A DNA stretch of 42,257 bases from a bacterium (GCA_021790895.1 JAJYFM010000012.1:1-42257), one strand, 5' to 3'; positions 9,981 through 18,579 are shown, numbered from the stretch's first letter. Program-made: numbers and translations. Notes: generated by a model not told the origin, from the sequence alone.

Positions 9981-10007
9981 GCTCCTGCACTTCTCAACTT
10001 CTTCTTA
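9962..10007 (+). terminator. Hairpin terminator after mce
   Basis: GCAGGAGC (9962-9969) pairs perfectly with GCTCCTGC (9981-9988). The 11-base loop contains the mce TAA stop. A pyrimidine-rich stretch with several T pairs follows (9990-10007). This marks the end of the propionyl-CoA module transcript and implies that the radical SAM gene has its own promoter in 9989-10050. Confidence 0.65.
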
Positions 10008-10064
10008 CGCTCTCCCCATCTCGGCGATACCATCCTTCCAGCAACGCCGCCCCAAGGAGAGCAC

Positions 10065-11237
10065 ATGTTCAACGTCACCCGGATACTCTGCGACCTCGAG
10101 CAACCGATGGACGGCCACCGCTACGGCCGCGGCCACGATGCCGAAAAGAGCGCCCGCGGGCGACGCCCGGTCGTCGTCTGGAACGTCACCAGAACCTGTA
10201 ACCTGCGCTGCGTCCACTGCTACAGCGACTCCGAGGCGAAGCACTACGACGGCGAGCTCAATCACGAAGAGGCGCTCAAACTCGTCGACGATCTCGCCGA
10301 GTACGGCGTCCCCGCGCTCTTACTCTCCGGCGGCGAGCCGCTCGCGCGCCCCGACCTCTTCGAGATCGCCCGTTACGCGCGCAAAAAAGGCATCAAACTC
10401 ACCCTCTCGACCAACGGCACGCTCATCGATCGCAAACGTGCTGAGGCGATTAAAGAGACCGGTTTCACCTACGTCGGCATCTCCTTCGACGGCATCGGTG
10501 CGACCAACGATCTCTTCCGCGGGCGCCCGGGAGCATTCGAACGCGCGCATCAAGCGATTCGCGAACTCAAGAGCGTCGGACAGAAGGTCGGTCTCCGCCT
10601 CACGCTCACGCCGCAGACGATCGCCGACCTCGACGAGATCTTCGATTTCATCGAACGCGAGGGCATCGAACGCGCCTGCTTCTACCATCTCGTTCCCGCC
10701 GGGCGTGGGCGCGCGGCGACTACCCTCGATCTCGATGCGGCGCGCGGTGCGGTGAGCCGGATCTTCGAGCGGACGCTCGACCTTGCGCAGCGCGGCGATC
10801 CGCGCGAGATTCTCACCGTCGACAATCACGCCGATGCGCCGTTTGCTTATCTCACGCTCGCCGCGGCATCGCCGCAGCGCGCAGCGAAAGCGCGCGAGAT
10901 GCTGCTATGGAACGGCGGCGCGAGCCACTCGACCGGTCGCGGAATCGGGAATATCGATTTCTACGGCAACGTGCACCCCGACCAATTCATGCAACAGATC
11001 ACGCTCGGCAACGTGCGCGAGCGCAAATTCAGCGAGATTTGGGAAGACGAGAGCATCGCCACGCTCGCCGAACTGCGCGACCGCTCGACGCAGATTCGCG
11101 GACGCTGCGCGAGTTGCAACTTCTTCGATCTCTGCGGCGGCGGCTTCCGCGCCCGCTCGCTCGGCATGACCGGCGATATGTGGGGATCGGATCCCGGCTG
11201 CTACCTCACCGACGAAGAGATCGCGCGGAGCGCGTAG
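10065..11237 (+). CDS. Radical SAM/SPASM protein of the AhbC/NirJ (heme-pathway) type
   Basis: Radical SAM enzyme with the CxxxCxxC cluster motif at Cys45, Cys49 and Cys52 (TCNLRCVHCY). The SAM-site motif LLSGGEPLARPD follows, and a SPASM-like second cluster region lies near the C-terminus (CASCNFFDLCGG with a further Cys near 379). The N-terminal MFNVTRILC, RYGR and PVVVWNVTRTCNLRC pattern resembles AhbC (12,18-didecarboxysiroheme deacetylase of the alternative heme route) and NirJ of heme d1 synthesis more than RiPP maturases. AAGGAG at 10054-10059 lies 5 bases before the ATG, a strong ribosome-binding site. No other heme-pathway gene is next to it, so substrate assignment stays tentative. 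The 3' end overlaps the convergent DUF4127 gene by 32 bases. Confidence 0.8.
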   Translation: MFNVTRILCDLEQPMDGHRYGRGHDAEKSARGRRPVVVWNVTRTCNLRCVHCYSDSEAKHYDGELNHEEALKLVDDLAEYGVPALLLSGGEPLARPDLFEIARYARKKGIKLTLSTNGTLIDRKRAEAIKETGFTYVGISFDGIGATNDLFRGRPGAFERAHQAIRELKSVGQKVGLRLTLTPQTIADLDEIFDFIEREGIERACFYHLVPAGRGRAATTLDLDAARGAVSRIFERTLDLAQRGDPREILTVDNHADAPFAYLTLAAASPQRAAKAREMLLWNGGASHSTGRGIGNIDFYGNVHPDQFMQQITLGNVRERKFSEIWEDESIATLAELRDRSTQIRGRCASCNFFDLCGGGFRARSLGMTGDMWGSDPGCYLTDEEIARSA

Positions 11238-12819
11238 CGCCCCGCTGAAGATCCGGCGCGAGCGCCGGCTCGATCTCGCACTCGAAGGTACGATCCCAGG
11301 GCAACGTGATGCGCAGCGCGGCGATATGGTCGTGCGGTGCGAGCGCGGCGAGCAGAGCCGGCGCATATTGCCAGAGCGCTGCACGTGCGAGGCGTTGCGT
11401 GCGCGCCGCGACCTTCGGTAACAGGTAGGTGTGATCGAGAATGCCCTCCGACACGAGCGTGCGTTCGAGATCGGGGCGCACCAACGCGTGGAAGTAGACG
11501 TCGTCGAGAATGCGATCGAAGGTAAACGTCAACTGCGCGCGCGGATCGTAGCTCCCCAAGCGTCGCCCCGCACCGGCGGCTACCGCCTCGGCGAGCGCGG
11601 TTCCGACGCTGTTCGCATCGGTATTCCACGATGCGTAGGCGTCGAGGCGCGCCGCAAGCCCGTCGCGCAGCAATCGCTGCATGAACGAAAGTTCCGCGTT
11701 ATCGTTGCCGTCGAGAAAGGTGAGATCGACCAACGCCACCCGGCGTTTGCGCGCGAGCGCGCGGCGCATCGATGCGAGGAACGCGCGATCTTCAAGCGGC
11801 GTCGTGCGCGGCGTGCGCACCGCGAGCACGATATCGGGGCGCCGCTGCACTTCGCGACCGCCGACGAGACGCACGAGCGAGGCAATCGTCGCGCCGATCG
11901 GTTCGAACTCCAGCGGATCCTGCACCAACGCGCCTGAGGGCATCGAATAGCGCACCTCGATGCGCGGGTGCCAGCGCGCATCGCGCGCCATCGCATGCGC
12001 GACGAGCACCATTCCCAACTCATCGGCACCCGGCTCGATCGAGGATTGCTGCGGCGAGAGATCGCTATGCTCCATCGTCTGCAGTTGTGCGATCTCCGGA
12101 ACGTGGAGGCCGACGAGACCCGCATCGTCCTGCCCGATGACGAGTCGATCGATCGTGCCGACGGCGGTCGCAAGCAAGAGCGAACGATCGATCGCAAGAT
12201 TGCGCGCGCGCACCGCGAGATATTCGTCGAGTGCGGGTCCGGCGAGCGCGCGCAGGTGCGCCGCATCCGCAACATCGCGCGCGGGCAACGGATCGGGAAG
12301 ATTGGCGTACTCTTGAATGTATTTCCAGATCGGATAGGCGGCGAAGAAATCTTTCGCCGCACCGATCGGCGGCACGCCGGTCGGCGCGAGCCGCACCACG
12401 GTGGCAAAAGCGGCGATCCATGCGTGCGGAGCGCGTCGGTGTAAGCGGCGCATCGCGGCGAGGCGGAGATAGGCGGTCGCGTAGTCGGGGCCGGGGATGC
12501 GCGAAGCGACCAATCCGCCGTAGGCGAGCATATCGGTCGAGATCACCGCGCTTCCGAAATGCCGTTCGGCGCTCTGCCGATCGAGCCAACGCCCGATCGC
12601 GGCGGGATCGCCGGCGCGCAGGTAATTTCCGAGCAGCGGGCGCGGCGGTTCGAGCACGGGAACGCCGGAGATCGCACCGAGCATCGCGGGAAGTTGTCGC
12701 GTTACCGGACGATCGTCGAGTGGAACGAAGAGCACGGGAGCATTCGCCGCGCGCGCGATGCCGACACAGGCGACGACGAATGTCAGCGTCGCGAGGAGGC
12801 GACGATGCACGCCGTTCAC
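11206..12819 (-). CDS. Exported DUF4127 family protein in a peptidoglycan-recycling operon
   Basis: The 537-residue protein opens with a Sec signal peptide (VHRRLLATLTFVVACVGIARAA) and then the DUF4127 signature. That signature comprises PLDDRPVTRQLP (about 33-44), LLGNYLRAGD (about 62-71), and STDMLAYGGLVASR (about 94-107). No catalytic activity is established for this family to my knowledge; the many conserved Asp residues suggest a metal- or sugar-binding enzyme. The GTG start overlaps the murQ stop (GTGA, 12816-12819), so it is translationally coupled to the amino-sugar recycling genes. Export plus that coupling suggests it acts on cell-wall material before uptake. The 3' end contains a short self-complementary stretch (11253-11268) that could help end the convergent transcript. 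Confidence 0.85.
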   Translation of the reverse strand: MNGVHRRLLATLTFVVACVGIARAANAPVLFVPLDDRPVTRQLPAMLGAISGVPVLEPPRPLLGNYLRAGDPAAIGRWLDRQSAERHFGSAVISTDMLAYGGLVASRIPGPDYATAYLRLAAMRRLHRRAPHAWIAAFATVVRLAPTGVPPIGAAKDFFAAYPIWKYIQEYANLPDPLPARDVADAAHLRALAGPALDEYLAVRARNLAIDRSLLLATAVGTIDRLVIGQDDAGLVGLHVPEIAQLQTMEHSDLSPQQSSIEPGADELGMVLVAHAMARDARWHPRIEVRYSMPSGALVQDPLEFEPIGATIASLVRLVGGREVQRRPDIVLAVRTPRTTPLEDRAFLASMRRALARKRRVALVDLTFLDGNDNAELSFMQRLLRDGLAARLDAYASWNTDANSVGTALAEAVAAGAGRRLGSYDPRAQLTFTFDRILDDVYFHALVRPDLERTLVSEGILDHTYLLPKVAARTQRLARAALWQYAPALLAALAPHDHIAALRITLPWDRTFECEIEPALAPDLQRGATRSARSLRR

Positions 12820-13694
12820 CGCAATCCGCGCAGCCGCCCGCCGTTGCGCGCGAGCGCATCCTGAGCAGCACGCACATCGGTATCGAGCCAGGCCATCGCA
12901 ATCGCGGTTTTCACCGCTCCCGCCGCCGCGCCGAGGAGCTCGCGGGCGCGTTCGCGTCGACAGGGAACCGCGTGCATGACGATTCGTTCGGCGCGATCGC
13001 GTAATTTTTCATTCGTAACGACGAGATCGACCATCATATTTTCGTAGGTCGTTCCCAACGCGACCATCACCGCCGTCGAGAGCGCATTGAGCGCGATCTT
13101 CTGCGCCGTTCCTGCGATGAGGCGCGTCGAGCCGGCGATCGGCTCCGCCCCGGTCGCAAGGTAGACGGCGCAATCGGCCTCGGCAAAGAGCGGCGCATCG
13201 CGATCGTCGGCGATCGCGATCGTCAGCGCACCGCGCGCCCGTGCCGCACGCAACGCCGCGATGACGTACGGCGCCCGTCCGCTCGCCGAGAGCGCGATGG
13301 CGACATCGCCGGCGTTCACGCAGGCGAGGTCGCGCGCGCCCGCCGTTGCGTCATCTTCGGCACCCTCGATCGCGCCGAGAAAGGCGGCGCTTCCACCGGC
13401 GAGGTGAACGCAGATGCGGCGCGGGTCGAGCCCGAATGTCGGATGCAATTCCACCGCGTCGAGCGCGGCGATCCGCCCGCTGCTTCCGGCGCCGATCGTA
13501 TGCCAGATCGCACCCTTCGCCATTGCCGCAGCGGCAGCAGCGGCCGCCGCGGCCAACGAATCGCGAGCGCCGGAAACGGCTTCAACGGCACGCGCCTGCA
13601 TGCCGACGATCGCGGCGAGACCATCGGCGATATCGAAAGCGTCGAGCGCGGGTCGCTCTGCGAGCGCCTCGGTAGCGGGGAGCTCTTCACTCAT
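12816..13694 (-). CDS. murQ: N-acetylmuramic acid 6-phosphate etherase
   Basis: MurQ cleaves the lactyl ether of MurNAc-6-phosphate, giving GlcNAc-6-phosphate and D-lactate. The 292-residue SIS-domain protein has TIGAGSSGRIAALDAVEL (about 66-83), with the general acid/base Glu at 82 followed by HPTFG. It also has the second signature GSTRLIAGTAQKIALNALST and YENMMVDL. Length is close to the E. coli enzyme. A run of about ten alanines (47-57) replaces the usual helix before the SIS fold but does not disrupt it. The ATG at 13694 overlaps the upstream kinase stop (ATGA); the longer open frame upstream is the kinase gene in another frame. Confidence 0.95.
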   Translation of the reverse strand: MSEELPATEALAERPALDAFDIADGLAAIVGMQARAVEAVSGARDSLAAAAAAAAAAMAKGAIWHTIGAGSSGRIAALDAVELHPTFGLDPRRICVHLAGGSAAFLGAIEGAEDDATAGARDLACVNAGDVAIALSASGRAPYVIAALRAARARGALTIAIADDRDAPLFAEADCAVYLATGAEPIAGSTRLIAGTAQKIALNALSTAVMVALGTTYENMMVDLVVTNEKLRDRAERIVMHAVPCRRERARELLGAAAGAVKTAIAMAWLDTDVRAAQDALARNGGRLRGLR

Positions 13695-14587
13695 CGCGGT
13701 GCGCTCGCACGCTCCGCTAACACCAACGCACCCTCGACCGGATCGCCGGCGAATTTTCGAATATTTAAAAAGGGCGCCTCGTTGGAAAGGCGCGTCTCGA
13801 AGAGAAAGGTCAGCAGCGAGTTCTCGCGCACCAAACCACCACAGAGCGCGAGCGAGAACGGGCGTTGCAGTGCATCGAGTCGGCGGAGAAGCGCGCGCAC
13901 GAGATCGGCGAGCTCCAGCGCCGCGCCTTGGACGATCTTCACCGCCGATCGCTCGCCGCCATCGGCTGCTGCAAGGACGAGCGGTGCGAGTGCGGCGATC
14001 GATGCGACGGGCACCGGGCTCCGATAGAGCGCCGAAAAGAGTGTTGCCCGATCGCTGCAGGCAAGGGTGCGTTCGATGTCTGCGAACCATGCGGCTCGCG
14101 GAGCGCGCTCTTCATACGAACGAAGCAGGAGTCGCGCCGCTGCGAGACCCAACGCGTAGCCGGAGCCTTCATCGCCGAGCAGATAGCCGCCGCCGCCGAG
14201 CGCGATGCGTTGCCCTCCGCTCTCACCGTAGATACCGCTACCCGTACCGAGTACCAGTACCGCTCCATCCCCCGATGGAATCGCCGCGCGCAACGCAATC
14301 TCCAGATCGCTCGTGCAGAGAATGCGCGCGTGCGGGAAGATCTCGTGCAGGCTCGCCTCGAGCGCTGCGGCGACGCCCGGATTCGATAGCCCGGCAGCGC
14401 CGAGCACCACGCTCTCGGGGGAGCCGTCGAGTGCGAGATCGCGCACCAATGCTTGCAGCACGCCGCGAACGCTTTCGACCGAAAGAACGGAGGGATTCGC
14501 AGCGCCGGCCTCGGCGCGCATGCGCCGTTCGCCGTCGCGCGCCATCGCCACGCTCTTACTTCCGCCGAGATCGATTCCAAGAATCAT
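13691..14587 (-). CDS. BadF/BcrA-type amino-sugar kinase (N-acetylglucosamine kinase-like)
   Basis: Member of the ASKHA fold sugar kinases annotated as BadF/BadG/BcrA/BcrD ATPase or N-acetylglucosamine kinase. The 298-residue chain begins MILGIDLGGSKSVAM (phosphate-1 loop). It has VLGTGSGIYGE and GGGGYLLGDEGSGY at about 113-145 (phosphate-2 and the GDEGS signature of GlcNAc kinases), and ALCGGLVREN near 252. It probably phosphorylates GlcNAc released by NagZ, or MurNAc, for entry to the MurQ route. Both ends overlap neighbours by 4 bases (anmK upstream, murQ downstream). The exact sugar cannot be read from the sequence. Confidence 0.85.
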   Translation of the reverse strand: MILGIDLGGSKSVAMARDGERRMRAEAGAANPSVLSVESVRGVLQALVRDLALDGSPESVVLGAAGLSNPGVAAALEASLHEIFPHARILCTSDLEIALRAAIPSGDGAVLVLGTGSGIYGESGGQRIALGGGGYLLGDEGSGYALGLAAARLLLRSYEERAPRAAWFADIERTLACSDRATLFSALYRSPVPVASIAALAPLVLAAADGGERSAVKIVQGAALELADLVRALLRRLDALQRPFSLALCGGLVRENSLLTFLFETRLSNEAPFLNIRKFAGDPVEGALVLAERASAPR

Positions 14588-15738
14588 CGTGCATCTTCCT
14601 TTGCGATCTTTGCAAGCAACTGCGAGAGGCCATAGGGTGCGACTGCACCGAGAACGGTCTGCTTCCGCGCCCCGGTCACCGACGGGAGGTTCGCGCTGCG
14701 CTCGCGCAGCGTTTGGTATCCGAGAACGGCGAAGGCGACCGCTTCTTTCGATTCGGCCGGCAGCCCGACCGCGTCGCTCGATTCGACGCGCGCACGCGAT
14801 AGCCGCTCGCGCAGCGCCTGCAGTAACCGAGTATTTTTCGCTCCGCCACCCGAGCACAGAATGCGCGCATCCTCGAAGTCTCGGCGTTCGATTGCCTGCG
14901 CGATACTCTCGACCGTCAAGGCAAGCAACGTCGCCATCGCATCGTCGAGCGCGAGCGCCTGCAATGCGCTGCGAAAGCGGCGCAGAAAGGCTTCGCCGAA
15001 GCGCTCGCGTCCGGTTGATTTCGGCGCAGCGAGCGCAAAGTAGGGATCGTCGAGCATCTCCGCGAGCAGGGCGGCATCGACGCTGCCGCGCGCCGCCGCC
15101 GCGCCGTCGCGGTCGAAACGGGCCGCGCCGCCGCTCGCTTCGGCGATCCATGCGTCGAGCAGCATGTTCCCGGGGCCGGTGTCGAACGCGACGATCTCCC
15201 GTGAGTCGGGATCTGCGCCCGCCGGCAGCAACGTGATGTTGGCGATTCCGCCGCAATTCAACGCGACGCGTTTTTCGTCGGGAGCGGCGACGAGCACGAG
15301 ATCGACGTAGGGAACCAACGGCGCACCCGATCCGCCGAGCGCACAATCGGCGCTTCGAAAATCAAAACAGACGCTTGCGGCGATGCGCTCCCGGAGCGCA
15401 AATGGATCGCCGATCTGCAGCGTGAGTGCGGCGGCGCCGTCATGGTAGATCGTTTGGCCGTGCATCGCCGCAAAATCGACGGAGCGACCGGCGAGAAAAT
15501 GCTCCGCAGCATCGGCGTGCGCGATTCCAAGTGCACGATGAAGGCGCGCGACCGCGGCGATGCCGCCGCCTCCCCGGCGAACGACCTCGTCGAGAAGATC
15601 CGCGATCTCCGGCGCAAAGGCGAAGGTTCGCGCGTCGAGTAGGTCGACGACGATCCGCTCGCCGCGCACCTGCAGATCGACGAGCGCGCAGTCGATCCCG
15701 TCGAGCGAGGTGCCGCTCATCATTCCCAACGCGATCAT
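14584..15738 (-). CDS. anmK: Anhydro-N-acetylmuramic acid kinase
   Basis: AnmK opens the 1,6-anhydro ring of anhydro-MurNAc with ATP and water to give MurNAc-6-phosphate, the MurQ substrate. The 384-residue protein has the defining N-terminal GMMSGTSLDGID (residues 5-16) and the MHGQTIYHDG active-site stretch (HGQT). It also has NCGGIANITLLP (about 161-172), DTGPGNMLLDAW, and the C-terminal CSGGGAKNTRLL. Length matches the family. The start overlaps the serine-hydrolase stop and the end overlaps the kinase start, each by 4 bases. Presence of AnmK shows that the operon handles anhydro-muropeptides produced by lytic transglycosylases. Confidence 0.96.
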   Translation of the reverse strand: MIALGMMSGTSLDGIDCALVDLQVRGERIVVDLLDARTFAFAPEIADLLDEVVRRGGGGIAAVARLHRALGIAHADAAEHFLAGRSVDFAAMHGQTIYHDGAAALTLQIGDPFALRERIAASVCFDFRSADCALGGSGAPLVPYVDLVLVAAPDEKRVALNCGGIANITLLPAGADPDSREIVAFDTGPGNMLLDAWIAEASGGAARFDRDGAAAARGSVDAALLAEMLDDPYFALAAPKSTGRERFGEAFLRRFRSALQALALDDAMATLLALTVESIAQAIERRDFEDARILCSGGGAKNTRLLQALRERLSRARVESSDAVGLPAESKEAVAFAVLGYQTLRERSANLPSVTGARKQTVLGAVAPYGLSQLLAKIAKEDAR

Positions 15739-16772
15739 GCGATCCGATCCGCCGCCTCGGTCACGCCGCTAAAGAATGCACGCCGTAGATCGGTGCTGTC
15801 CTCGCGTCCGAAATAGACGGTGTTCGTCAACAGCACTGCGGTCAGATCGCGCTGCGGATCGACCCAGATGCAGGTTCCGGTGAATCCGGTATGTCCGAAA
15901 GAATCGCGAGAGAAACCGGGGCCGCACGAGTTGTCGTCCCGTGTTTTGAGCGCCCAACCGAGCCCGCGACGGAGCGTTGGATCGAAGGCTTGCTCGCGCA
16001 CCGCCTCGCGCGCGAGTGCTCCGTCGATCGCGGAGGAGCGGCCATGCAACGCTGCAAGGTACTGTTCGCCGATCCATGCCGCGTCGGCCGCGCTGCCGAA
16101 GATCCCCGCATGCCCGGCGACACCGCCGCATAAATACGCCTTTTCATCGTGCACGCGCCCCTGCAGGCGCCCTCGCCAGCCGTCGCACTCCGTCGCCGGA
16201 ATCGCTCCCCATTCGGTCGCGCGCGGGCGGTAGCCGAAGCCCGGTCGAGCGACAACGCGTTCGACGAGCGTTGGTAACGATCGCCCCTCGCGGCGCGCGA
16301 GTGCGAAGCCGAGTGCGAGAAAGCCGAGGTCGCTGTAGAGCACGCCGCTACCGACCGGGGCGTGAAGATCGGCGCACAGCGCATACTCCTCGACGGAGCG
16401 ATCGCGCAGCGATCGATAATGCGCGCCCGATTGCATTCCCGACGTATGCGCGAGCAGCATGCGCATCGTGATCGCTCGTTGCGGCAACGACGCCCACTCC
16501 GGAATCGTCGCGACGAGGGGATCGTCGAGCGCGAAACCTCCGCGCGCGACGGCATCGAGAGCGACCGTCGTTACCGCGAGCTTCGTCAGCGAGGCGAGAT
16601 CGAAACGTGTATCGAGCGTAATCGGTCGTACATCGCGATCCACACGCGTGCTGCCGTACGCACGTTCGAAGAGCACGCGCCCGTGCCGTTCGACGCGCGC
16701 GACCGCAGCGGTGAAGCGTCGCCCGAGCGCCGCGCGTAGCACGGCATCGCTCGCCGCAAAACGATCATGCAC
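15735..16772 (-). CDS. Serine hydrolase, beta-lactamase/class C family
   Basis: A 345-residue penicillin-binding-protein-like serine hydrolase. The SxxK motif is at about 61-64 (ASLTKLA), the second element reads LYSDLG (Tyr-Ser-Asp in place of the YxN), and the third is GHTGFTGT (HTG). No signal peptide is visible, so it is probably cytoplasmic. In this operon it may remove peptides from muropeptides or act as an esterase; the fold alone does not decide. The start is taken as the GTG at 16772, which overlaps the end of nagZ by 8 bases and keeps a compact N-terminus. Longer in-frame extensions lie wholly inside nagZ and are basic, Ser/Arg-rich shadow sequence. Confidence 0.85.
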   Translation of the reverse strand: MHDRFAASDAVLRAALGRRFTAAVARVERHGRVLFERAYGSTRVDRDVRPITLDTRFDLASLTKLAVTTVALDAVARGGFALDDPLVATIPEWASLPQRAITMRMLLAHTSGMQSGAHYRSLRDRSVEEYALCADLHAPVGSGVLYSDLGFLALGFALARREGRSLPTLVERVVARPGFGYRPRATEWGAIPATECDGWRGRLQGRVHDEKAYLCGGVAGHAGIFGSAADAAWIGEQYLAALHGRSSAIDGALAREAVREQAFDPTLRRGLGWALKTRDDNSCGPGFSRDSFGHTGFTGTCIWVDPQRDLTAVLLTNTVYFGREDSTDLRRAFFSGVTEAADRIA

Positions 16773-18246
16773 GAGCGATAGCGACCGGTAATTTTCCGTT
16801 TGTCGGTGCGCCGGCAAAGAGCGCGGCGGCAGCGGCGTGGAGATGCAGCGGGTCGCTGCCGAAGCAGCAGAGCGCGTGCTCGACGAACGGCGCCGCTTCG
16901 ATATCGAACGGTTCCATCGTCGAAACGAGAATGCTCTCCGGAAAACGATCGACGATACGGCGAATCGCATCGATCGCGACGGGATCGAGGTGCGTACGAT
17001 ACGAGAGCAGCACCGGGCGGCGCTTGGAACTCGCGAGTGCTGCGAGCGCGCGGTCGACCGATGCCGCCTCCTGCGGGTGCAGTTGCGGCGCCTCTTCCGC
17101 CCCGAGCGCCGCCGGACCGAGATCGCCTTCGACGCCGAAGCGAACGAGGATGCTCTCGTCGGCACGCACGCGCGGCGTTCCGCGAACGCGCACTACGGCT
17201 CGCGCGGCGATCGTCGTGCCGACATCCGGAAAAGGGGCGGGAGCATCGAGCGGAATCGGCCGTGAGAGCGTCGCCCGCAACATCCGCATGCGCATGCCCG
17301 CCTCGCGCAGGCGCCACTCGCGCATCTCGCCACGCTTGATGCGCGCGGAGATCTCTCGTGCCGCCGGCATCGCTTCGTCGAGTTGCTCGCAGATCAACGC
17401 GCAATCCGCCCCGGCCTGAATCGCCGTGGCGGCGCGCTCGGAGATCGAGCCGAAGCGATCGAGCGCACCCATCTCCAGATCGTCGGTGAAGGCGACACCG
17501 TTAAACGAGCAACTCTCGCGTAAGAGCGTTTTCATCACCGGCTCGGAGAGCGTCGCCGGTTGCTCCCGATCGACCGCTTCCACGACGACATGCGCGACCA
17601 TCGCCGCGCGCGCATGCGGTAAGAGATCGCAGAACGGCGCGAGATCGCGCAGATGCAAGACCGTCGTCGGAATCGAGATCGTCGGCAGTGCGACGTGCGA
17701 ATCGACGGCGGTGCTTCCGTGCCCCGGAAAATGCTTGAAGGTCGGCACGATCCCGCGACGCCCCATGCCGCTTGCGAGCGCTCCCGCTAAGTCGGCGACG
17801 CGCTCGGGATCGTCGCCGAACGAGCGCGTTCCGATGACGGTACTCGCGTGATCGATGGCGAGATCGAGCACCGGAGCGAAATCGAGATTCACGCCGATGC
17901 GGCGGAGATCGTGGGCGATCTGCTCGCCGAGTTGTCGCGCGAGATCGAGATCGTCGGCGGCGCCGACCGCCATCATCGAAGGCATCGGTGCGAGCCCCTC
18001 GCGCAGCCGCGCGACCCGCCCCCCTTCTTGGTCGATCGCGATGATCGGTGTCGGATCGTCGGGGCGCAGGGCACGCAGCGCGTCGGTGAGGGCGCGCGCG
18101 CGCTCTACCGTCGGCAAATTTCGTGCAAAAAGGACGTATCCGCCGAAGCCCCGCAGCGCAAGCTCTGCGCGGGTCGCTTCATCGAGCTCCGAACCCGGAA
18201 ACCCAACTGCAAGAACACCTTCGGCTAGGTCGACGAACTCGCTCAG
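16765..18246 (-). CDS. nagZ: Beta-N-acetylhexosaminidase NagZ-like (GH3), probable CTG start
   Basis: GH3 enzyme that removes GlcNAc from GlcNAc-anhydroMurNAc muropeptides. It has IAIDQEGGRVARL, the acid/base loop KHFPGHGSTAVDSH (about 171-184) and the nucleophile region FTDDLEMGA (about 254-262). Beyond the barrel there is a C-terminal domain of about 190 residues, as in two-domain Gram-positive NagZ. No signal peptide is seen. The first ATG/GTG/TTG in frame (TTG 18117) would delete the conserved first strand. Reading upstream gives GVLAVGFPGSEL and GGYVLFARN, exactly the NagZ N-terminus. The only plausible start before the in-frame stop is CTG at 18246, with AAGGAG 5 bases upstream. The product is then 493 residues. 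Confidence 0.88.
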   Translation of the reverse strand: MSEFVDLAEGVLAVGFPGSELDEATRAELALRGFGGYVLFARNLPTVERARALTDALRALRPDDPTPIIAIDQEGGRVARLREGLAPMPSMMAVGAADDLDLARQLGEQIAHDLRRIGVNLDFAPVLDLAIDHASTVIGTRSFGDDPERVADLAGALASGMGRRGIVPTFKHFPGHGSTAVDSHVALPTISIPTTVLHLRDLAPFCDLLPHARAAMVAHVVVEAVDREQPATLSEPVMKTLLRESCSFNGVAFTDDLEMGALDRFGSISERAATAIQAGADCALICEQLDEAMPAAREISARIKRGEMREWRLREAGMRMRMLRATLSRPIPLDAPAPFPDVGTTIAARAVVRVRGTPRVRADESILVRFGVEGDLGPAALGAEEAPQLHPQEAASVDRALAALASSKRRPVLLSYRTHLDPVAIDAIRRIVDRFPESILVSTMEPFDIEAAPFVEHALCCFGSDPLHLHAAAAALFAGAPTNGKLPVAIARA

Positions 18247-18257
18247 AACGGCTCCTT
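18244..18257 (-). promoter_or_regulatory. Ribosome-binding site and CTG start of nagZ
   Basis: On the minus strand AAGGAG occupies 18257-18252 and the CTG codon 18246-18244, with 5 bases between. The frame upstream of CTG meets TGA at 18282-18280 (plus-strand coordinates) without any ATG, GTG or TTG. A strong ribosome-binding site placed this way supports initiation at CTG and sets the N-terminus of NagZ. Confidence 0.6.
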
Positions 18258-18279
18258 CTCGCTCGGGAGGAACGCGGTG

Positions 18280-18579
18280 TCAGTGCGCGCTGATCGATTG
18301 CGCTACGAGCATCTTCCCGGAGCGGGCCGCGAGTACCTCGACGCGGTCGCCAAGGCGCAGACTCGCAAGTGTGGCGAAACCGCCGGCCCGCTGGATCGAG
18401 GTATTCGGGGTCACCGTCACCTCCATCGTCTTTGCGCCGACACGGACGCCGATACCGGGGTGCTGGTAGTGAATGGCAACGATTCGCCCGACGAACGAGA
18501 GCGCGCGCGAGGGATGCGCGGCGAGGGCGCTCGGTGCGAGTGCGAGTAATGCGAGGCAGAAAAAGAGGGAGCGTTTCAC
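18280..18579 (-). CDS. Small exported protein with OB-like/DUF5666-like domain
   Basis: A 99-residue product beginning with a clear Sec signal (GTG start, KRSLFFCLALLALAPSALA, cut before AHP). The remaining ~78 residues are beta-rich and patterned like DUF5666-type small barrels. They comprise a GRIVAI strand, IGVRVGAKTMEVTVTPNT, then LRLGDRVEVLA and MLVAQSISA. No catalytic residues are evident. It lies 33 bases upstream of nagZ on the same strand and may be the first or second gene of the recycling operon. Its role there is unknown. Confidence 0.7.
   Translation of the reverse strand: MKRSLFFCLALLALAPSALAAHPSRALSFVGRIVAIHYQHPGIGVRVGAKTMEVTVTPNTSIQRAGGFATLASLRLGDRVEVLAARSGKMLVAQSISAH

Noticed and set aside
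11253-11268. CCGGCGC-GA-GCGCCGG as terminator for the radical SAM gene
   Set aside because: Loop is only two bases and it lies inside the DUF4127 coding sequence with no T-run; noted but not called.
13530-13560. GC-rich repeat of Ala codons in murQ suggesting a frameshift
   Set aside because: The frame before and after carries MurQ signatures, so the alanine run is a tolerated helix.
13414-14802. Plus-strand 462-residue frame
   Set aside because: Arg/Ala-rich product antisense to murQ, the kinase and anmK, all of which have clear family motifs.
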